DNA of 64,000 nucleotides from NCBI RefSeq assembly GCF_001704415.2, contig NC_030820.1:43754036-43818035 (forward strand), in the 5' to 3' direction. Shown here one piece after another: positions 33,441 to 44,540 of the stretch. The translations under genes were made by a program, and so were the position numbers. The stretch's first letter is position 1. Each line of letters opens with the position of its first letter. The DNA comes from Capra hircus (lineage: Eukaryota; Chordata; Mammalia; Artiodactyla; Bovidae). The notes under the pieces were generated by a model. It was given only the letters and a program-made list of their open reading frames with translations, did no database searches and was not told the DNA's origin.

Positions 33441-34240
33441 TGTTGGCAGAATTGCTTTCTTTCCTGCTGTATGTCCCTGGCTTCTAACTCCCTATCAGGT
33501 AGAGGCTGCCCTCAAGTCCTAGAAGGCCAGCCCCTGGTCCCCAGCAGTGTGGTAGCACTCTTCTCCAGGGTGGTCTCACTCTGGTCCAAGACCGAGTCCT
33601 GAAGAACAAGACACCCCACCATCTTGGCCACACACAGTAACCTAATCAAGAAAGTGGCATTCGTCATCTGCGCCATTCTCTCCTGGTTACAGACACGTCA
33701 CAGGTCCCACCCACACACAGACAAGGGGACAGAACTCCACATTGCATGACCCACTGGGGTCACCTAACAGTTTGTTACTCAGTGTTCAAGAACAATGGAT
33801 AAACTACAGGGGGTTGTGAGCCCCACACTGCAGAGCTGCAGTTGAATTCTGCCTTTAGATCATTTTGAAGTCAAAGCGCCAAAATACATGTTTTAAGTTT
33901 TCCGTTCAGATTCTATAGTATTTGTTTTCTGAATCATAATCCAACTGCTTCCTTATTGGATTACTATCATCTCATTAAAACCCATAAGTTCGGCAACACT
34001 TCCCTTTATACTTCTTTCCCTCATGAAGAAAGCTGCTCCAAAAATAACAATAAACACAGGGAGCTCACTGAAGTCGTGGTAGCATTTTGGATTACTAATT
34101 TGTTTCCCCTTATTACATGTAGGAAGAGTTTTATTTCTGTGATGGACGGCTTTAGAGAAGGTGTCTCCATCATGGAAACAAACTCACCTTTGATGATCTT
34201 CACTCAGTGGCACATGGCTGTAGATTTATCTTTGATCAGA
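33441..34240. other. Unassigned DNA
   Basis: A 97-codon plus frame at 33956-34249 has no recognisable motif. No repeat assigned. Confidence 0.4.
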
Positions 34241-34254
34241 ACTTTATGATCCAA

Positions 34255-34460
34255 GGCTTCCCTGATGGCTCAGACAGTAAAGAATCTGCCTGCAATGCAG
34301 AAGACCTGGGTTCGATCCTGGATTGCGAAGATCCACTGGAGAACGAAATGGCTACCCACTCCAGCATTCTTGCCTAGAGAATTCCATGGACGGAGGAGGC
34401 TGGTGGGCTAGAGTCCATGGGGTCACAAAGAGTTGGACACCACTGAGCAGTCGACTACTC
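34255..34460 (+). mobile_element. Bov-tA SINE with 14-bp target duplication
   Basis: Plus strand from the tRNA-like head (GATGGCTCAGACAGTAAAG, GGGTTCGATCC) to GGACACCACTGAGCAGTCG. Perfect duplication ACTTTATGATCCAA at 34241-34254 and 34461-34474. Confidence 0.96.
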
Positions 34461-34639
34461 ACTTTATGATCCAAAGCAATAAATGCACACTTGTGTTCCT
34501 CAAGGCAAGAGTGGTACATCTTGGATAAAGGGGTTTAGAGATGGGGAATGGGAAGTGTATCCAAATGAAAAAGAATTGTGAAATGCTGAGTTTTAGGAAA
34601 ACCCCAACAAAACATGATTCTGTTACACTACATACCTAT

Positions 34640-35005
34640 TAGAAGGGCCAAAATCTGGTCCCCATCTCTTTGCTGGCATCAGCTGGTGGCAGTTCCCAAC
34701 TCTGGAGTCCCCAAATCCCGTCCTGGGTGCTCCTCTCCATCTTCACGTTGAGCCTTGAGGAAATCCCCTCGTGGTCTCTCTCTTGCCACAAACGTTTATT
34801 CAGAGAAGCCCAATTCTTTCCAAGGGTTCACTTGGTTAGGTAAGGTTCACCTGGGATGATCCTCTGTCTTAAAATCAAGATGCGTAGAACCTAATCCAAT
34901 CACAGGAGAGCTAGCCCATCATTTTCACAATCCTGGTGATTCTATGAGACTTGGATCAGCAGGGAGGAGGCTTGGGGCATCTTAGAATTCTGCCTACCAC
35001 AGTAG
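34640..35005. repeat. Probable ancient interspersed repeat
   Basis: The closing block (CTTAAAATCAAGATGCG, CCTAATCCAATCACAGGAG, TTAGAATTCTGCCTACCACAG) resembles the end of an old eutherian repeat I recognise only by texture ('...attattctgcctaccaca'). Family and strand not assigned. Confidence 0.4.
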
Positions 35006-35510
35006 TCCAGGAAATATGGTCTTCATTCCGGGTGGCTTAAAGGGACTCAGAGTGTTTTGAAGAGCCAGCAGCCTCTGCCAGAGAGATTATTCCTGTGCCT
35101 GGCTTCATTCATCATTAGGGTTTGAAAGGAACAGTGGCTGTCTCTGCTGCCCTCAGTGAAACATTTGATTAAAACAGAGAAGAGGCCAAGAAACACTGTC
35201 TTCCACTGATCACTGAGTTGTCTTTCCCAGAACTAGTGAGGGTTCAGATGGCTCTTTGACAGGCCCACAACTGTGCAGCCATCTTATCATTTGAAATATT
35301 CTCTTCTGAACATTCTGCTCCTGAGACATGTCACTCCCTCTGTTCACTCACACTGGGTTTTAACTTAAGATAGCATCTTCTATACCATACCAGCTGTTCT
35401 TTGGAGGAAACTTAGGGTTCTAATGCATGCTAGAAAAGGAAATGGCTTGATCCTTTCTGAGAGAACAGTCATGTTTCCCAAGGAACATTGTTAACTGTAT
35501 TTTTCCAAAG
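35006..35510. other. Unassigned DNA
   Basis: No gene or repeat recognised. Confidence 0.4.
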
Positions 35511-35800
35511 ATGGCCACAGCAACATCTCCTGTCCTCCCGTGTCTTGTGACTTCAACTCCCCTCCCATTCAGAGGTGAAGCCTATTTCTCCAGCATTGAG
35601 TCTAGAGGGACCTGAGTCACTGAGTCGATATAGTAGCTTCGAAAGCAGAAAAGGCCTGTGCCTTTGGGGACCTGCCTTCTGAGTTCCTGGTCACACATGT
35701 GCTGTCCCAATATATGAGGCTACCATGTTGTAAGGAAGCCCAACTCTTCACTGGGAGGCTCTGAGGCTGCAGGGGGACAGGTTGCCAGCCTGTACCCTGC
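35511..35800. repeat. Possible ancient LTR-like relic
   Basis: GGACCTGAGTCACTGAGTC, GGCTACCATGTTGTAAGGAAGCCCAA follow an old repeat pattern ('...ccatgctgtgaggaagcccaa...'). Assignment is tentative. The 83-codon minus frame at 35617-35868 overlaps it and is not supported. Confidence 0.35.
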
Positions 35801-37798
35801 CCTTCCTTCCTGTGGTCCAGCACCCACTGCCCTGGGGCTGCAAATATGTGAGGACACAGGCCAGACAAGCCCTTCCCAGACTGTTGCAGGCCCCTCCATT
35901 ATGGAGGGGGTGGGGTGTTACCAAGAGGAGCTAATCAGAACATTCCACCTGTCAGAACCGACAAACTGATTTCTCTAGACACAACATAGAGAAGCTTGTC
36001 TGCTGTAAGGATTTTCAGGACAAAATACAGAATGCATTTGCTATTTTAGTCAAAGACACACTGGGGATCTGAACATGGTCTGCAGACTCCCACAGCTCAA
36101 AAGAAGACACAAAAAACCTAACCATCATTTCACATTCACATTTAACAGTATCAGCTCTGAGTCACAACAGGAGGCAAGATCACTGCTGCAATGTTATGTA
36201 AATGTATAAGTGGACATTTGTGTATATGAGAATTTGTGATTTTGAGTTCCAAGTATAAAAACTTGTAAAAGGCAGGATAATGATCATCTAAAATTTTAAT
36301 AAGTAATAAATACAATTATAGTAGATCAGGAATTTTTGAGACAAACTTATATTCATTTATTTTTTCTAGTTTATTAGTCCTCTAGGAGTTTTGGAGTCAA
36401 AAGCAATTCACATTTGCAGAGTAATGTGCTTAGCCTCTTATTCCTTGATAAATGTTATCGTTTAGACATTTTTAATAAGGTGAAATTGTTGCTATTAATA
36501 CTTTCCAAATGATAATCAGGGACAATGGAGTTTTCCTAAGTATCAATAACTTAAACTAACTTAAGCGTTAATGTGAACAAACCAAAGCGCCCTTGCATGT
36601 GTGGATAGACTTTCTCAGGAAAGTCTGATGAGCTTGGAATTCCAGTCTTAGATAAGAATGTCAGAGGGTCCTCTCCACGCAGTGAATGGGATTTTGTCTA
36701 AAATGAGTTATTAACAAGATGAAAGATATTGTTCTTAACATCTATTTTTAGCAGCCTTTGTCTGAAAAGACCTTAAGCATATGACTCATGACAAAGTTTA
36801 ATCCTTTTTCAAATATCGCAAGTGCTGGCTTCATGCATTTTAAACCTGGGGCACTTGGAGCCTGGAGCCTCTCTGCCAGGAAGTAGAGCCTCAGCTGGAT
36901 CCCGCGAGTACTTCTTTTACAAAGTTCCCATACTAATGCAAATATTTACTTCCTTTTGATTCATCACCACTAAGGTTATGGGAAATAGAGTTCAGCAGCC
37001 ACATTAAATGCAGATGGAAGAAAGAGGGTGGGAGAAAGGAGTGAACTGAAGTCTTTTTCTGCAAGAAAGGACATCCTGGTTACCATTCCGGGCAGTTCCA
37101 TTTTTCACATTAATCCTTTGCTTCTGTAACTCTGCCAGAATAGAAGTAAATACTCCAATCCTTGCAGCTGTACTTCTCAATAATTTTTATTCCTATCTCA
37201 ACATAGGGAAAAATCATTCTCTTAGGTTAATTGAGTGACTAAAAAAAATTGATTAAATAAAATTTCTGAAATAGAGTGTTTTTAAAACATTTTTTGTTAT
37301 TTCCAATGTATGAAGATATAAAAACAGTCAATAATTTTGGGAGAAAATTCCCTTATGGAGCACTATATTGATGTATGTAATATAAATAACTGTAATCTGT
37401 TTAATTATCAATTAATATAAATGAAGCTTTTAAAGTACTGGAAACATGATTTGAAATTCCTGTGTATATATTCAAAAAACAAACAAACAAACAAAAAACA
37501 CTAATTTATAAAGACACGTGCAGTTCAATGTTCATAGCAGCACTGTTCAACTGTTTACAGTTGATTCCTTCAGGTTGGTCCACAAGGAGTATGAATCAGA
37601 AGTCACCTGCCCATCTGTTTGTTATATTTAGTTTCATGGTGCTTCCTTGCGTGCACATACCCCTGGGCAGAGCCTGTACATCCTCCAGTTTCCTCCAGGA
37701 CCCAACAAATTCTTACCATCTTGTACATGACCAGGATGGTTGTTTTATATTATTGCTATTGATATTTTCATTTACAATCCCAGATGAAATGTGATATT
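35801..37798. other. Unassigned AT-rich DNA
   Basis: Long AT-rich stretch. An (AAAC)5 run lies at 37477-37497, and a roughly 60-bp L1-like scrap (ATGTTCATAGCAGCACTGTTCAAC) at about 37505-37565. No gene recognised. Confidence 0.45.
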
Positions 37799-38263
37799 GT
37801 TATGCCCAAGTTGCGAAATCTCCCAATGACCACCAGGGAGCCAATATCCGATGCAAAAGCAAGAGAGTTTTTATTACCAAGCTCGAGCTGGGGCTCCCAC
37901 CGATACTGACACAATGGCTATAGGGAGGAGCCCCAGCTCTTGGATTACATTGCTTATATAGGGAGTATACATGGAAAAAAGGATTTCTAGGTAGGGGAAC
38001 ATCTGATTGGTCACTTTCTTTTGAAGGGTTGTGGGTTGGTTCTTGATTGGTCCCTATTGTCTAGGTAGACCACAAGTTCCTGAGCGTTAAGTCAGGAGAT
38101 TTTGGTCTGGGGTCCGATTGGCTCGTAGGTGGTGGGGTGAGGTCAGGGGATTTCCAAAGGCTCTTGGATTTCCAAAGGCTCTTTTCCCGGAACCTTACAA
38201 AATGGAGTTTTTCTGTTAACAAAATGGAGTAGCTTAGATTCTTCAGTATTTCTTACTTTCTCA
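37799..38263 (-). mobile_element. Solo LTR of a ruminant endogenous retrovirus
   Basis: On the minus strand it starts TGAGAAAGTAAG and ends GGGCATAACA, giving TG...CA ends over 465 bp. Read in that direction it has a long U3 with an AATCTAAG-CTACTCCATTTTG start and a direct repeat of GATTTCCAAAGGCTCTT (two copies at about 38148-38182 on plus), a TATA box (CTATATAAG, plus 37953-37961) and AATAAA (37870-37875), so R is short. No gag, pol or env lies on either side, hence a solo LTR. I found no flanking 4-6-bp duplication. Resembles BTLTR-type LTRs, family by memory only. Confidence 0.8.
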
Positions 38264-38628
38264 CCTGATGGACATTGTGACGACAGAATTTTAGATTCCA
38301 GTGATGAACCCCCAGTGATGAACTCTGATGCAAGGTTCCACCAACTTCACTGTTGCTGTTAATAAACCAGCCCCCAGTGCCAGTATGTTGTTCTTTCCAA
38401 GTAATGCAAATTTATCCTCCCTCTCTGGAGGCTTTAAATATGCCCTTTATCCTTTGCATGCTAAAAATTCAGAAAGCTGTGTCTACATGTCAATTCTTTT
38501 TCATGGTCTCGTCAGCACAATTTAGTCTAGAGGCCCTCCTTTCTTCAGTTCCAGCAAATTCTACTCTATTTTGTTAGCTCACCACTTCCTGGATTCTCTC
38601 CTTTTTTGGAGTAGATTTCTACTGACTC
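38264..38628. other. Unassigned DNA
   Basis: Two overlapping plus frames (65 and 74 codons at 38328-38577) without motifs. No repeat recognised. Confidence 0.4.
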
Positions 38629-38640
38629 TTTGATTGACCT

Positions 38641-38850
38641 CTTATTTATTTATTTTTAATTAAATAAATTTATTTATTTTAATTGGAGGTTAATTACTTT
38701 ACAATATTGCATTGGTTTTGCCATACATCAACATGAATCCGCCACAGGTATACACGTGTTCCCCATCCTGAACCCCCCTTCCTCCTCCCTCCCGGTACCA
38801 TCTGTCTGGGTCGACTCAGTGCACCAGCCCCAAGCATCCAGTATCATGCA
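38641..38850 (-). mobile_element. Young ruminant L1 3' UTR, 5'-truncated
   Basis: Reverse strand: TTTA-rich tail, then AATATTGCATTGGTTTTGCCATACATC, GTACACGTG-type block, and CTGGGTCGACTCAGTGCACCAGCCCC. The same 3' UTR appears on the plus strand at 63090-63310. A perfect 12-bp duplication TTTGATTGACCT lies at 38629-38640 and 38851-38862. Only about 210 bp inserted. Confidence 0.95.
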
Positions 38851-38862
38851 TTTGATTGACCT

Positions 38863-39831
38863 TTTAGTTTCATTTCCTCTTTCTTTATCTATTTTTTCCC
38901 AAAATCTGACAGATTTCTTTATCTAGTTCTTTATCTCTTCAATGGAATTTTATTTTCCTATTTCTGAAATACATTCTACTGAAAATTCCAAAAATGTGAA
39001 CAAAAATGCTTTCTGGCCCATTGATGTCTTCAGTCTCACCCATAAAACAAGAAAAGAAGCTAAACAAACTGAAAATCAACCACTCTTCTTAAATCCATCA
39101 GAGAGCTGAGGCACAGGACAAACCACTGCCCCCCCCCCCAAAATGAATGTACAGAAGATAGTTAGGGAGAATCACTCTCATATCCCCATGAGCAGAAACT
39201 TCTTCAAGAACCAGTAACAACCATCATTTTAAAATTAAAAGAAAAAAATTAAAAACAATCCAAGAATTCTTTGGGGATTTTAAATCCCTTCTAATCATAG
39301 TCTTTCCTTATTTCTTAGAATCATTATCTTGTTGAACCTTTCTAAAGATATTACTAATAGGAGATGATTTTTAAAATCTTTTCTGTGTCTTTGGTTTTTT
39401 ATGTGACATATACAAATCCCAGAAAATTTTTGAGTGACACTCCAGGTGTTCCGCTGGTGACCCTTGGTTGTCTGCCTATGTTTGGGAGTTGAAGGACTAG
39501 TTCATGACAGAATGGAGGCTGCTCAGAGTTTCTTCTGTAGCCTTTGACATCTATCCTTACCAAGTCCTCGCTCACGTGGACAGATTGACCGTGATGCCTG
39601 CTCACCTGGGGAAGCTGTGGTGACTGGAGGGTTCAGCATAGAATGGCCACTGGGGAAGCAGGCAGTATATCTGGGCCCAATCGTCTCCATCTCTAAGAGA
39701 AGGAGAAAGGCTTGACCCTAGGGTGTCAACACCAGCAGCTGAAGCCTTCACCCTTCCCAAGTTCAGTGAGGATGCATCTCATTTGGCCCCAAAGAAAGTG
39801 CCACCCTGGAAGGCAGTGTGCATGTGAGTGT

Positions 39832-39833
<2 letters not shown>
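38863..39833. other. Unassigned DNA
   Basis: A C-run at about 39129-39139. No gene or repeat recognised. Confidence 0.4.

Positions 39834-39863
<30 letters not shown>
39834..39863 (+). repeat. (GT)15 microsatellite
   Basis: Uninterrupted GT run of 30 bp, preceded by the imperfect GTGTGCATGTGAGTGTAA. Overlapping frames of 74-103 codons on both strands are artefacts of this run. Confidence 0.96.
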
Positions 39864-39864
<1 letters not shown>

Positions 39865-40171
39865 TGCAGTGACTTGCAGAGCTCTTCCACTGACAGTTTT
39901 GCAATTCCTGACATTGGTCTCTCCCCACTTCCCACTCTCAGTCCCCACACATTTTAGCAACAAGAGGAGGGTCTCAGCGCCCCTTCGGAGGGAGCACCTC
40001 GCCCCTCCCCTCATGCTGTTTCCCTTGTGTTGGCTCTGCTTTTCTTTATGCATGGGTCTCAATACTTTCCACATCCTACATGTTTGTCGATATTACTGAT
40101 TGGCTGTTGGCTCACCTTTTCTCCTCTCAGACATTTTATGAATATTCTTTGGGCTTCTTTAGTGTTACTCT
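39864..40171. other. Unassigned DNA
   Basis: No gene or repeat recognised. Confidence 0.4.
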
Positions 40172-40184
40172 AAAGGGTTTTCAG

Positions 40185-40477
40185 CCCTGGGTGTTCTTTG
40201 GAAGGAATGATGCTAACGCTGAAACTCCAGTACTTTGGCCACCTCATGCGAAGAATTGACTCATTGGAAAAGACTCTGATGCTGGGAGGGATTGGGGGCA
40301 GGAGGAGAAGGGGATGACAGAGGATGAGATGGCTGGATGGCATCATCGACTCAATGGATGTAAGTTTGAGTGAACTCCGGGAGATGGTGATGGACAGGGA
40401 GGCCTGGGGTGCTGCAATTCATGGGGTCGCAAAGAGTCAGACATGTTTGAGCAACTGAACTGAACTGAACTGAACTG
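40185..40477 (+). mobile_element. BovB LINE 3' end, 5'-truncated, 13-bp duplication
   Basis: Encodes the end of the BovB C-terminal domain (CTCCAGTACTTTGGCCACCTC to GGCCTGGGGTGCTGCAATTC), the HGVAKSQT-type end and the (GAACT)n tail. The perfect duplication AAAGGGTTTTCAG lies at 40172-40184 and 40478-40490. Close to consensus, so relatively recent. Confidence 0.96.
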
Positions 40478-40559
40478 AAAGGGTTTTCAGGAAGGAGAGG
40501 GAATAATTCCATGTCCCCTTCCTGCTAACTGGAACACAGAGAAAGTCATGCAGACCCCG

Positions 40560-41000
40560 CACAGCATTCTGTGTTCAGACTCTTTCAGGACTCTTAATGA
40601 CAGCTTAATATTTCATTAAGAACCTGCCCATCATTTATTTGTTTTCTGATTTTTTATATGTACTCACTTCTCACTTTTTATACTTAGAAAACATGCTACA
40701 ATGAATATGATCTCTTCATGTAGCTTTTGACTTTGTTTCAGTTGTTTTCTTTGGATCAATTCCCAGAAATAGGATTACTGAGTCAAAGGAGATATTTATT
40801 TTTATGACTCAAGGTTTTCCAGAAGAATGATGCCAATTTACAATGACACTAGCAGTACATGAAAATAATAGTTGCACCTTTTTCACCTCTAGTCACTAAA
40901 ACTCTCTTAAATATTTGCTTTCTTGTGTCTTCTATATGTTTTAAAATTTTTGATTAGTTTGTTAAGTCTCTATTACTTTTGCCTGGCTCATTAGCAAAAC
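40560..41000 (-). mobile_element. Old L1M 3'-region relic
   Basis: Reverse strand blocks: ACATGCTACAATGAATATG, GATCAATTCCCAGAAATAGGATTACTGAGTCAAAGG, TTCCAGAAGAATGATGCCAATTTACAATGACACTAGCAGT. The order follows ancient L1M. No open frame of note. Confidence 0.75.
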
Positions 41001-41088
41001 AAATGGCTTTTAAGAAGTCATCCCTTTGATTTCTTTTTTTAGTCAAAGCACAGACTTTATTCAGATTCTTTTGATTTTAATGTGCTAA

Positions 41089-41235
41089 GTCACAGTAGCC
41101 CACCAAGCTATACTGTCCATGGGATAATCCTGGTAAGAATACTGGAGTGGGTTGCCATGCCCTCCACTAGGGGATCTTCCCAACCCAGGGGTTGGCAGGC
41201 AGATTCTTTACCACTAGTGCCACCTGGGAAGCCCC
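41089..41235 (-). mobile_element. Bov-tA SINE, 3'-shortened, with 12-bp duplication
   Basis: Reverse copy lacking the CAGTCGTGTCC-type end: it begins at the AGCCCACCAAGC block and runs to the head GCCACCTGGGAAGCC. A perfect duplication TTAATGTGCTAA lies at 41077-41088 and 41236-41247. Confidence 0.94.
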
Positions 41236-41247
41236 TTAATGTGCTAA

Positions 41248-42053
41248 CTTTTAGCCAATAAATCCAATAAAATTAAGTCCTACACTTTACTCAATAATTT
41301 CTTCTTTCTCTACCTCTAAAAAAATCCAATGAAAGTCACTCAGAAAGATCTGCTATCCATCCACTTTAGGGTTCCATTTTCACTAGAAATAGATTATTTT
41401 TTCAGGTAGTAATAAGCTTTCCTCTTGTCTGTGTAATTACAAAACAACAGATACAAAAGATGAACACGCCAATTGGCTTTAAAAGCTAATAAATTTCTTT
41501 AAAAAATTTTATGGTATCAACAAACATTATTTGAGACCAAGAAATAATTGGTTAAACAAAATGTTTCTTCTGCCATTATGTGTGAATACTAGATATTGTT
41601 TTCAAGACAACATAAGATAAATTCTATTGTCTATTACTTAGATTTCACTTAATACCAGATTAGAAACAACAAACTAGAAAAGCCATTTGAGACTAAAGCA
41701 ATCATGTTAGAAGGATGCTTAGAAACGTCAGGAAGAGAAAAAAAAATTTCAAATCATATTTTATAGATAACAACAACAAAACCCTGGCTTTTAAGTAATA
41801 ATCAACTGAGTCATCCAAAAGCTTAAAATCTGTTCAAATCCCACTTAGAGAAAATTATTTGCAACATATTTACGAAAATTACTTTTATTTTATAATTCTT
41901 GAAGTGAAAAAGTAATCAACATGAAAATTATTTGTATGGAACATATATAACATGGGTATAAATGAGAAACTTCTTAAGAAGTAAATTCTGTTTAAAAATG
42001 TCATTTTATAGAGTTAAAATTTTAGGAATCTTTTGACTATTTGCCGCCTGATA
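41248..42053. other. Unassigned AT-rich DNA
   Basis: AT-rich with no recognised gene or repeat. Confidence 0.4.
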
Positions 42054-42064
42054 AGTGTATTGGG

Positions 42065-42196
42065 CAGAGAAGGCAATGGAACCCCACTCCAGTACTCTTG
42101 CCTGGAGAATCCCAGGGACAAGGGAGCCTGATGGGCTGTTGTCTATGGGGCCGCACAGAGTCGGACACGACTGAAGTGACTTAGCAGCAGCAGCAG
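42065..42196 (+). mobile_element. Bov-A2 SINE, single unit
   Basis: Plus strand, from CAGAGAAGGCAATGGAACCCC to GACTGAAGTGACTTAGCAGCAGCAG. Flanks AGTGTATTGGG (42054-42064) and AGTGTATCGGG (42197-42207) match at 10 of 11. 5'-truncated within the second unit. Confidence 0.93.
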
Positions 42197-42224
42197 AGTG
42201 TATCGGGACTCAATGCTGAGTGGG

Positions 42225-42806
42225 ATTCTTTTTTTTAATTTAGTTTATCTATTTATTTACTTTTGCTTGCACTGGATCTTTGTTGCTGTGCGAAAGCTTT
42301 CTCTAGTTGCAGTGAACAGGGGCCACTCTCCAGTGATGGCGTGCGTGCTGCTCATTGCAGGGGCTTCTCTTGTGGAGCACGGGCTTTAGGCGCACAAACT
42401 TCAGTAGTTGCGGTGCACAGGTTTGGTTGCCCTGCAGCAGGTGGGATCTTTCTGCACCAGGGATCAAACCTATGCCCCCTACATTGACAGGCAGATTCTT
42501 ATCCACTGGACTACTGCTGCTGCTGCTAAGTCATTTCAGTCGTGTCTGACTCTGTGCAACCCCATAGAGGGCAGCCCACCAGGCTCCCCCGTCCCTGGGA
42601 TTCTCCAGGCAAGAACACAGGAGTGGAGCGTCATTTCCTTCTCCAATGCATGAAAGTGAAAAGTGAAAGTGAAGTTGTTCAGTCATGTCTGACCCTCAGT
42701 GACCCCATGGACTGCAGCCTTCCAGACTCCTCCATACAGGGGTTATCCAGGCAAGAGTACTGGAGTGGGGTGCCATTGCCTTCTCCACTGGACCACTGAG
42801 GAAGTT
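42225..42806 (-). mobile_element. CHR-type SINE split by a Bov-A2
   Basis: Reverse CHR body from the T-rich tail (42229-42260) through TTGTTGCTGTGCG, GCTTCTCTTGTGGAGCACGGGC, and the head GGGATCAAACC. It breaks at TTATCCACTGGAC (42511) and resumes at 42794 with CACTGAGGAAGTTC. The interruption is the Bov-A2 at 42512-42783. Confidence 0.9.
42512..42783 (-). mobile_element. Bov-A2 SINE (dimer) nested in CHR SINE
   Basis: Starts with (TGC)n TAAGTC (reverse of the GCAGCAGCA end), first unit to CCTTCTCCAATGCATGAAAGTG, linker AAGTGAAAGTGAAG, second unit to GCCATTGCCTTCTCCA. Both units of the dimer are present. The 10-bp duplication TCCACTGGAC lies at 42502-42511 and 42784-42793, copied from the CHR target. 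Confidence 0.95.
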
Positions 42807-42814
42807 CTTTTTCT

Positions 42815-42945
42815 TTTTGTATTGAAATATAGTTGATTTATAATTTTCTGTTAATACAGCAAAGTGATTGGGTTATACATATATATATCTATTCTTTTAC
42901 ATTTTCTTTTCCATGATAGTTTATCACAGGATACTAGAGTTTTGT
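42815..42945 (-). mobile_element. Artiodactyl L1 3' UTR fragment
   Basis: TATTGAAATATAGTTGATTTATAATT, CAGCAAAGTGATTGGGTTATACATATATATA, and AGTTTATCACAGGATACTAG are the reverse of the L1 3' end, also seen at 22143-22300. Short, directly beside the CHR/Bov-A2 nest. Confidence 0.8.
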
Positions 42946-43150
42946 TTTTGTTTTCTTTTAGATTTGACAACGTATATTTAGTCTATATGCTGACTGGAAT
43001 TCTACCCAGATGTGTCTGATGATAAATTTGGATGGAATAGTTAGTAAATAATATATTGTAATTTAATAAATGCTAAATTTGTCCTCAGAGGAATAGGTAC
43101 TTTTTGTACAAGATGATAGAAAATATAAATAAAAAGAGTGTCAAGAGCTG

Positions 43151-43475
43151 TTATGGGCTGAATGTCTGTGTCTGCCCAAAATCCAGATGTTGAAATCGCA
43201 GGACCCAGAATGGTGTCAGGAGGCAGTGATTTTGGGAGGTGATGAGTTCATGAGGGGTGAGCCCTTGCTATGGGATTTGCATCCTTACAAGAAGACACTG
43301 GAGAGCTTGCATCCGCCTCTGCCTGGGGAACCAGGTAGCAGGTCCCCACCAGACACCAGGTTTGTAGGTGCCTTGATCTTGGACCTCTAGCCTCGAGAAC
43401 TAAGAGAAATACGTTCTTATTGTCTAAGCCCCGGAGTCCACAATATTCTGCTATAGCAACCCAAACTAAGACAAA
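43151..43475 (+). mobile_element. MLT1-type LTR (ERVL-MaLR)
   Basis: TTATGGGCTGAATGTCTGTG, AAAATCCAGATGTTGAAATC, CATCCTTACAAGAAGACACTGG, CTTGATCTTGGACCTCTAGCCTCGAGAAC, and AGCAACCCAAACTAAGACA follow the MLT1 LTR from end to end. A solo LTR relic, without coding sequence. Confidence 0.85.
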
Positions 43476-44354
43476 AGCTGAGAGGTAAACATTGACTCAG
43501 ACAAACAGGAAACTGTCCAGAGAGCGTATTAGCATCTTCAGATCCCTGCTTTGCCAGGCATCTTAGTGCATTTTATTTCCAAAAACCAGATTTTAAAAAG
43601 AAAGTCTACATTCTTATTCATTTAATTGGAAAATGCTAGCCACATGATTTTAGCTTATAGTAGAGGAATGATATGTGAAAATAATTCAGTGTGCACCCTG
43701 TCCAAGAAATACACTTTTTTGTTGATCAACATCTTTAAAATTTCTGCTTTTTCACAAATATGCTGGTCACTATGTCCCCAAGCACATCAACACTAATATA
43801 AAGATCATATCCATCATCTATGAAAATTGTACAAATGAAAATTAAGTTTCATCTGTGGGTGAAATTAAAATTCTTGTCATTGTAAGGATGTTGAAACAGA
43901 ATACTTACACGCTGATGAAAACAGAAACAAGAGGACAAAATTAGACCTCATGCTGATGTGTTTACCCATAACCTACATCAAATAGAAGTGAAGAAAAATT
44001 CTGTGATGAAACCCCAACTTAGCAAAGGCTTTCATAAAATCAGGAGGAGATACGAAGATAGTCCAATTCCATCACCAGGGTTCAAGGCGCGCGCTGGCAT
44101 GTAGATCATGTCAGGGGGTCGCAGAGTCCGGGATGGTCCCCAAGGCTGCCTGCACCTCCCCTGATGACGACAGCTGCCCTCAAGAGTTAGGAACAATAAC
44201 AGACATGCCTCCCTTATTTTATGGAAAAAGGGTGAGAAAGGAAAGGAAAGCGCTCTCCATCGTGCTCAAAAAGAAACACAGCTGCATCCTCTTCTGACAT
44301 CACTGGAGACCAGCAATCAGTTAAACAAAGCCTTCTTCTGGTCTATATCTGATT
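43476..44354. other. Unassigned DNA
   Basis: No gene or repeat recognised. A small CpG cluster GGCGCGCGC lies near 44086. Confidence 0.4.
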
Positions 44355-44540
44355 TCCAAGACAGTCTTAGGAGGCAGGGACAGTCACTGACCCATTTTTC
44401 AGATGAGGAAAATGAGAGCCGAATCATTTAAGAGATTTGTTCAAAGGTGTGGTTTGTCCTGATAAATGATGGAGATGGTTCAAAACACAGCAAGATTGTC
44501 CAAGCCAATGTTCTTAACAATTAAGCTGCATTGCTGCCCC
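44355..44540 (-). mobile_element. MIR SINE relic
   Basis: CCATTTTTCAGATGAGGAAAATGAGAGCC (44392-44420) is the reverse of the MIR core 'ctcatctgtaaaatgg'. It is followed by diverged TTCAAAGGTGTGG and TGTTCTTAACAATTAAGCTGCATTGC matching the MIR head in order. Confidence 0.7.
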
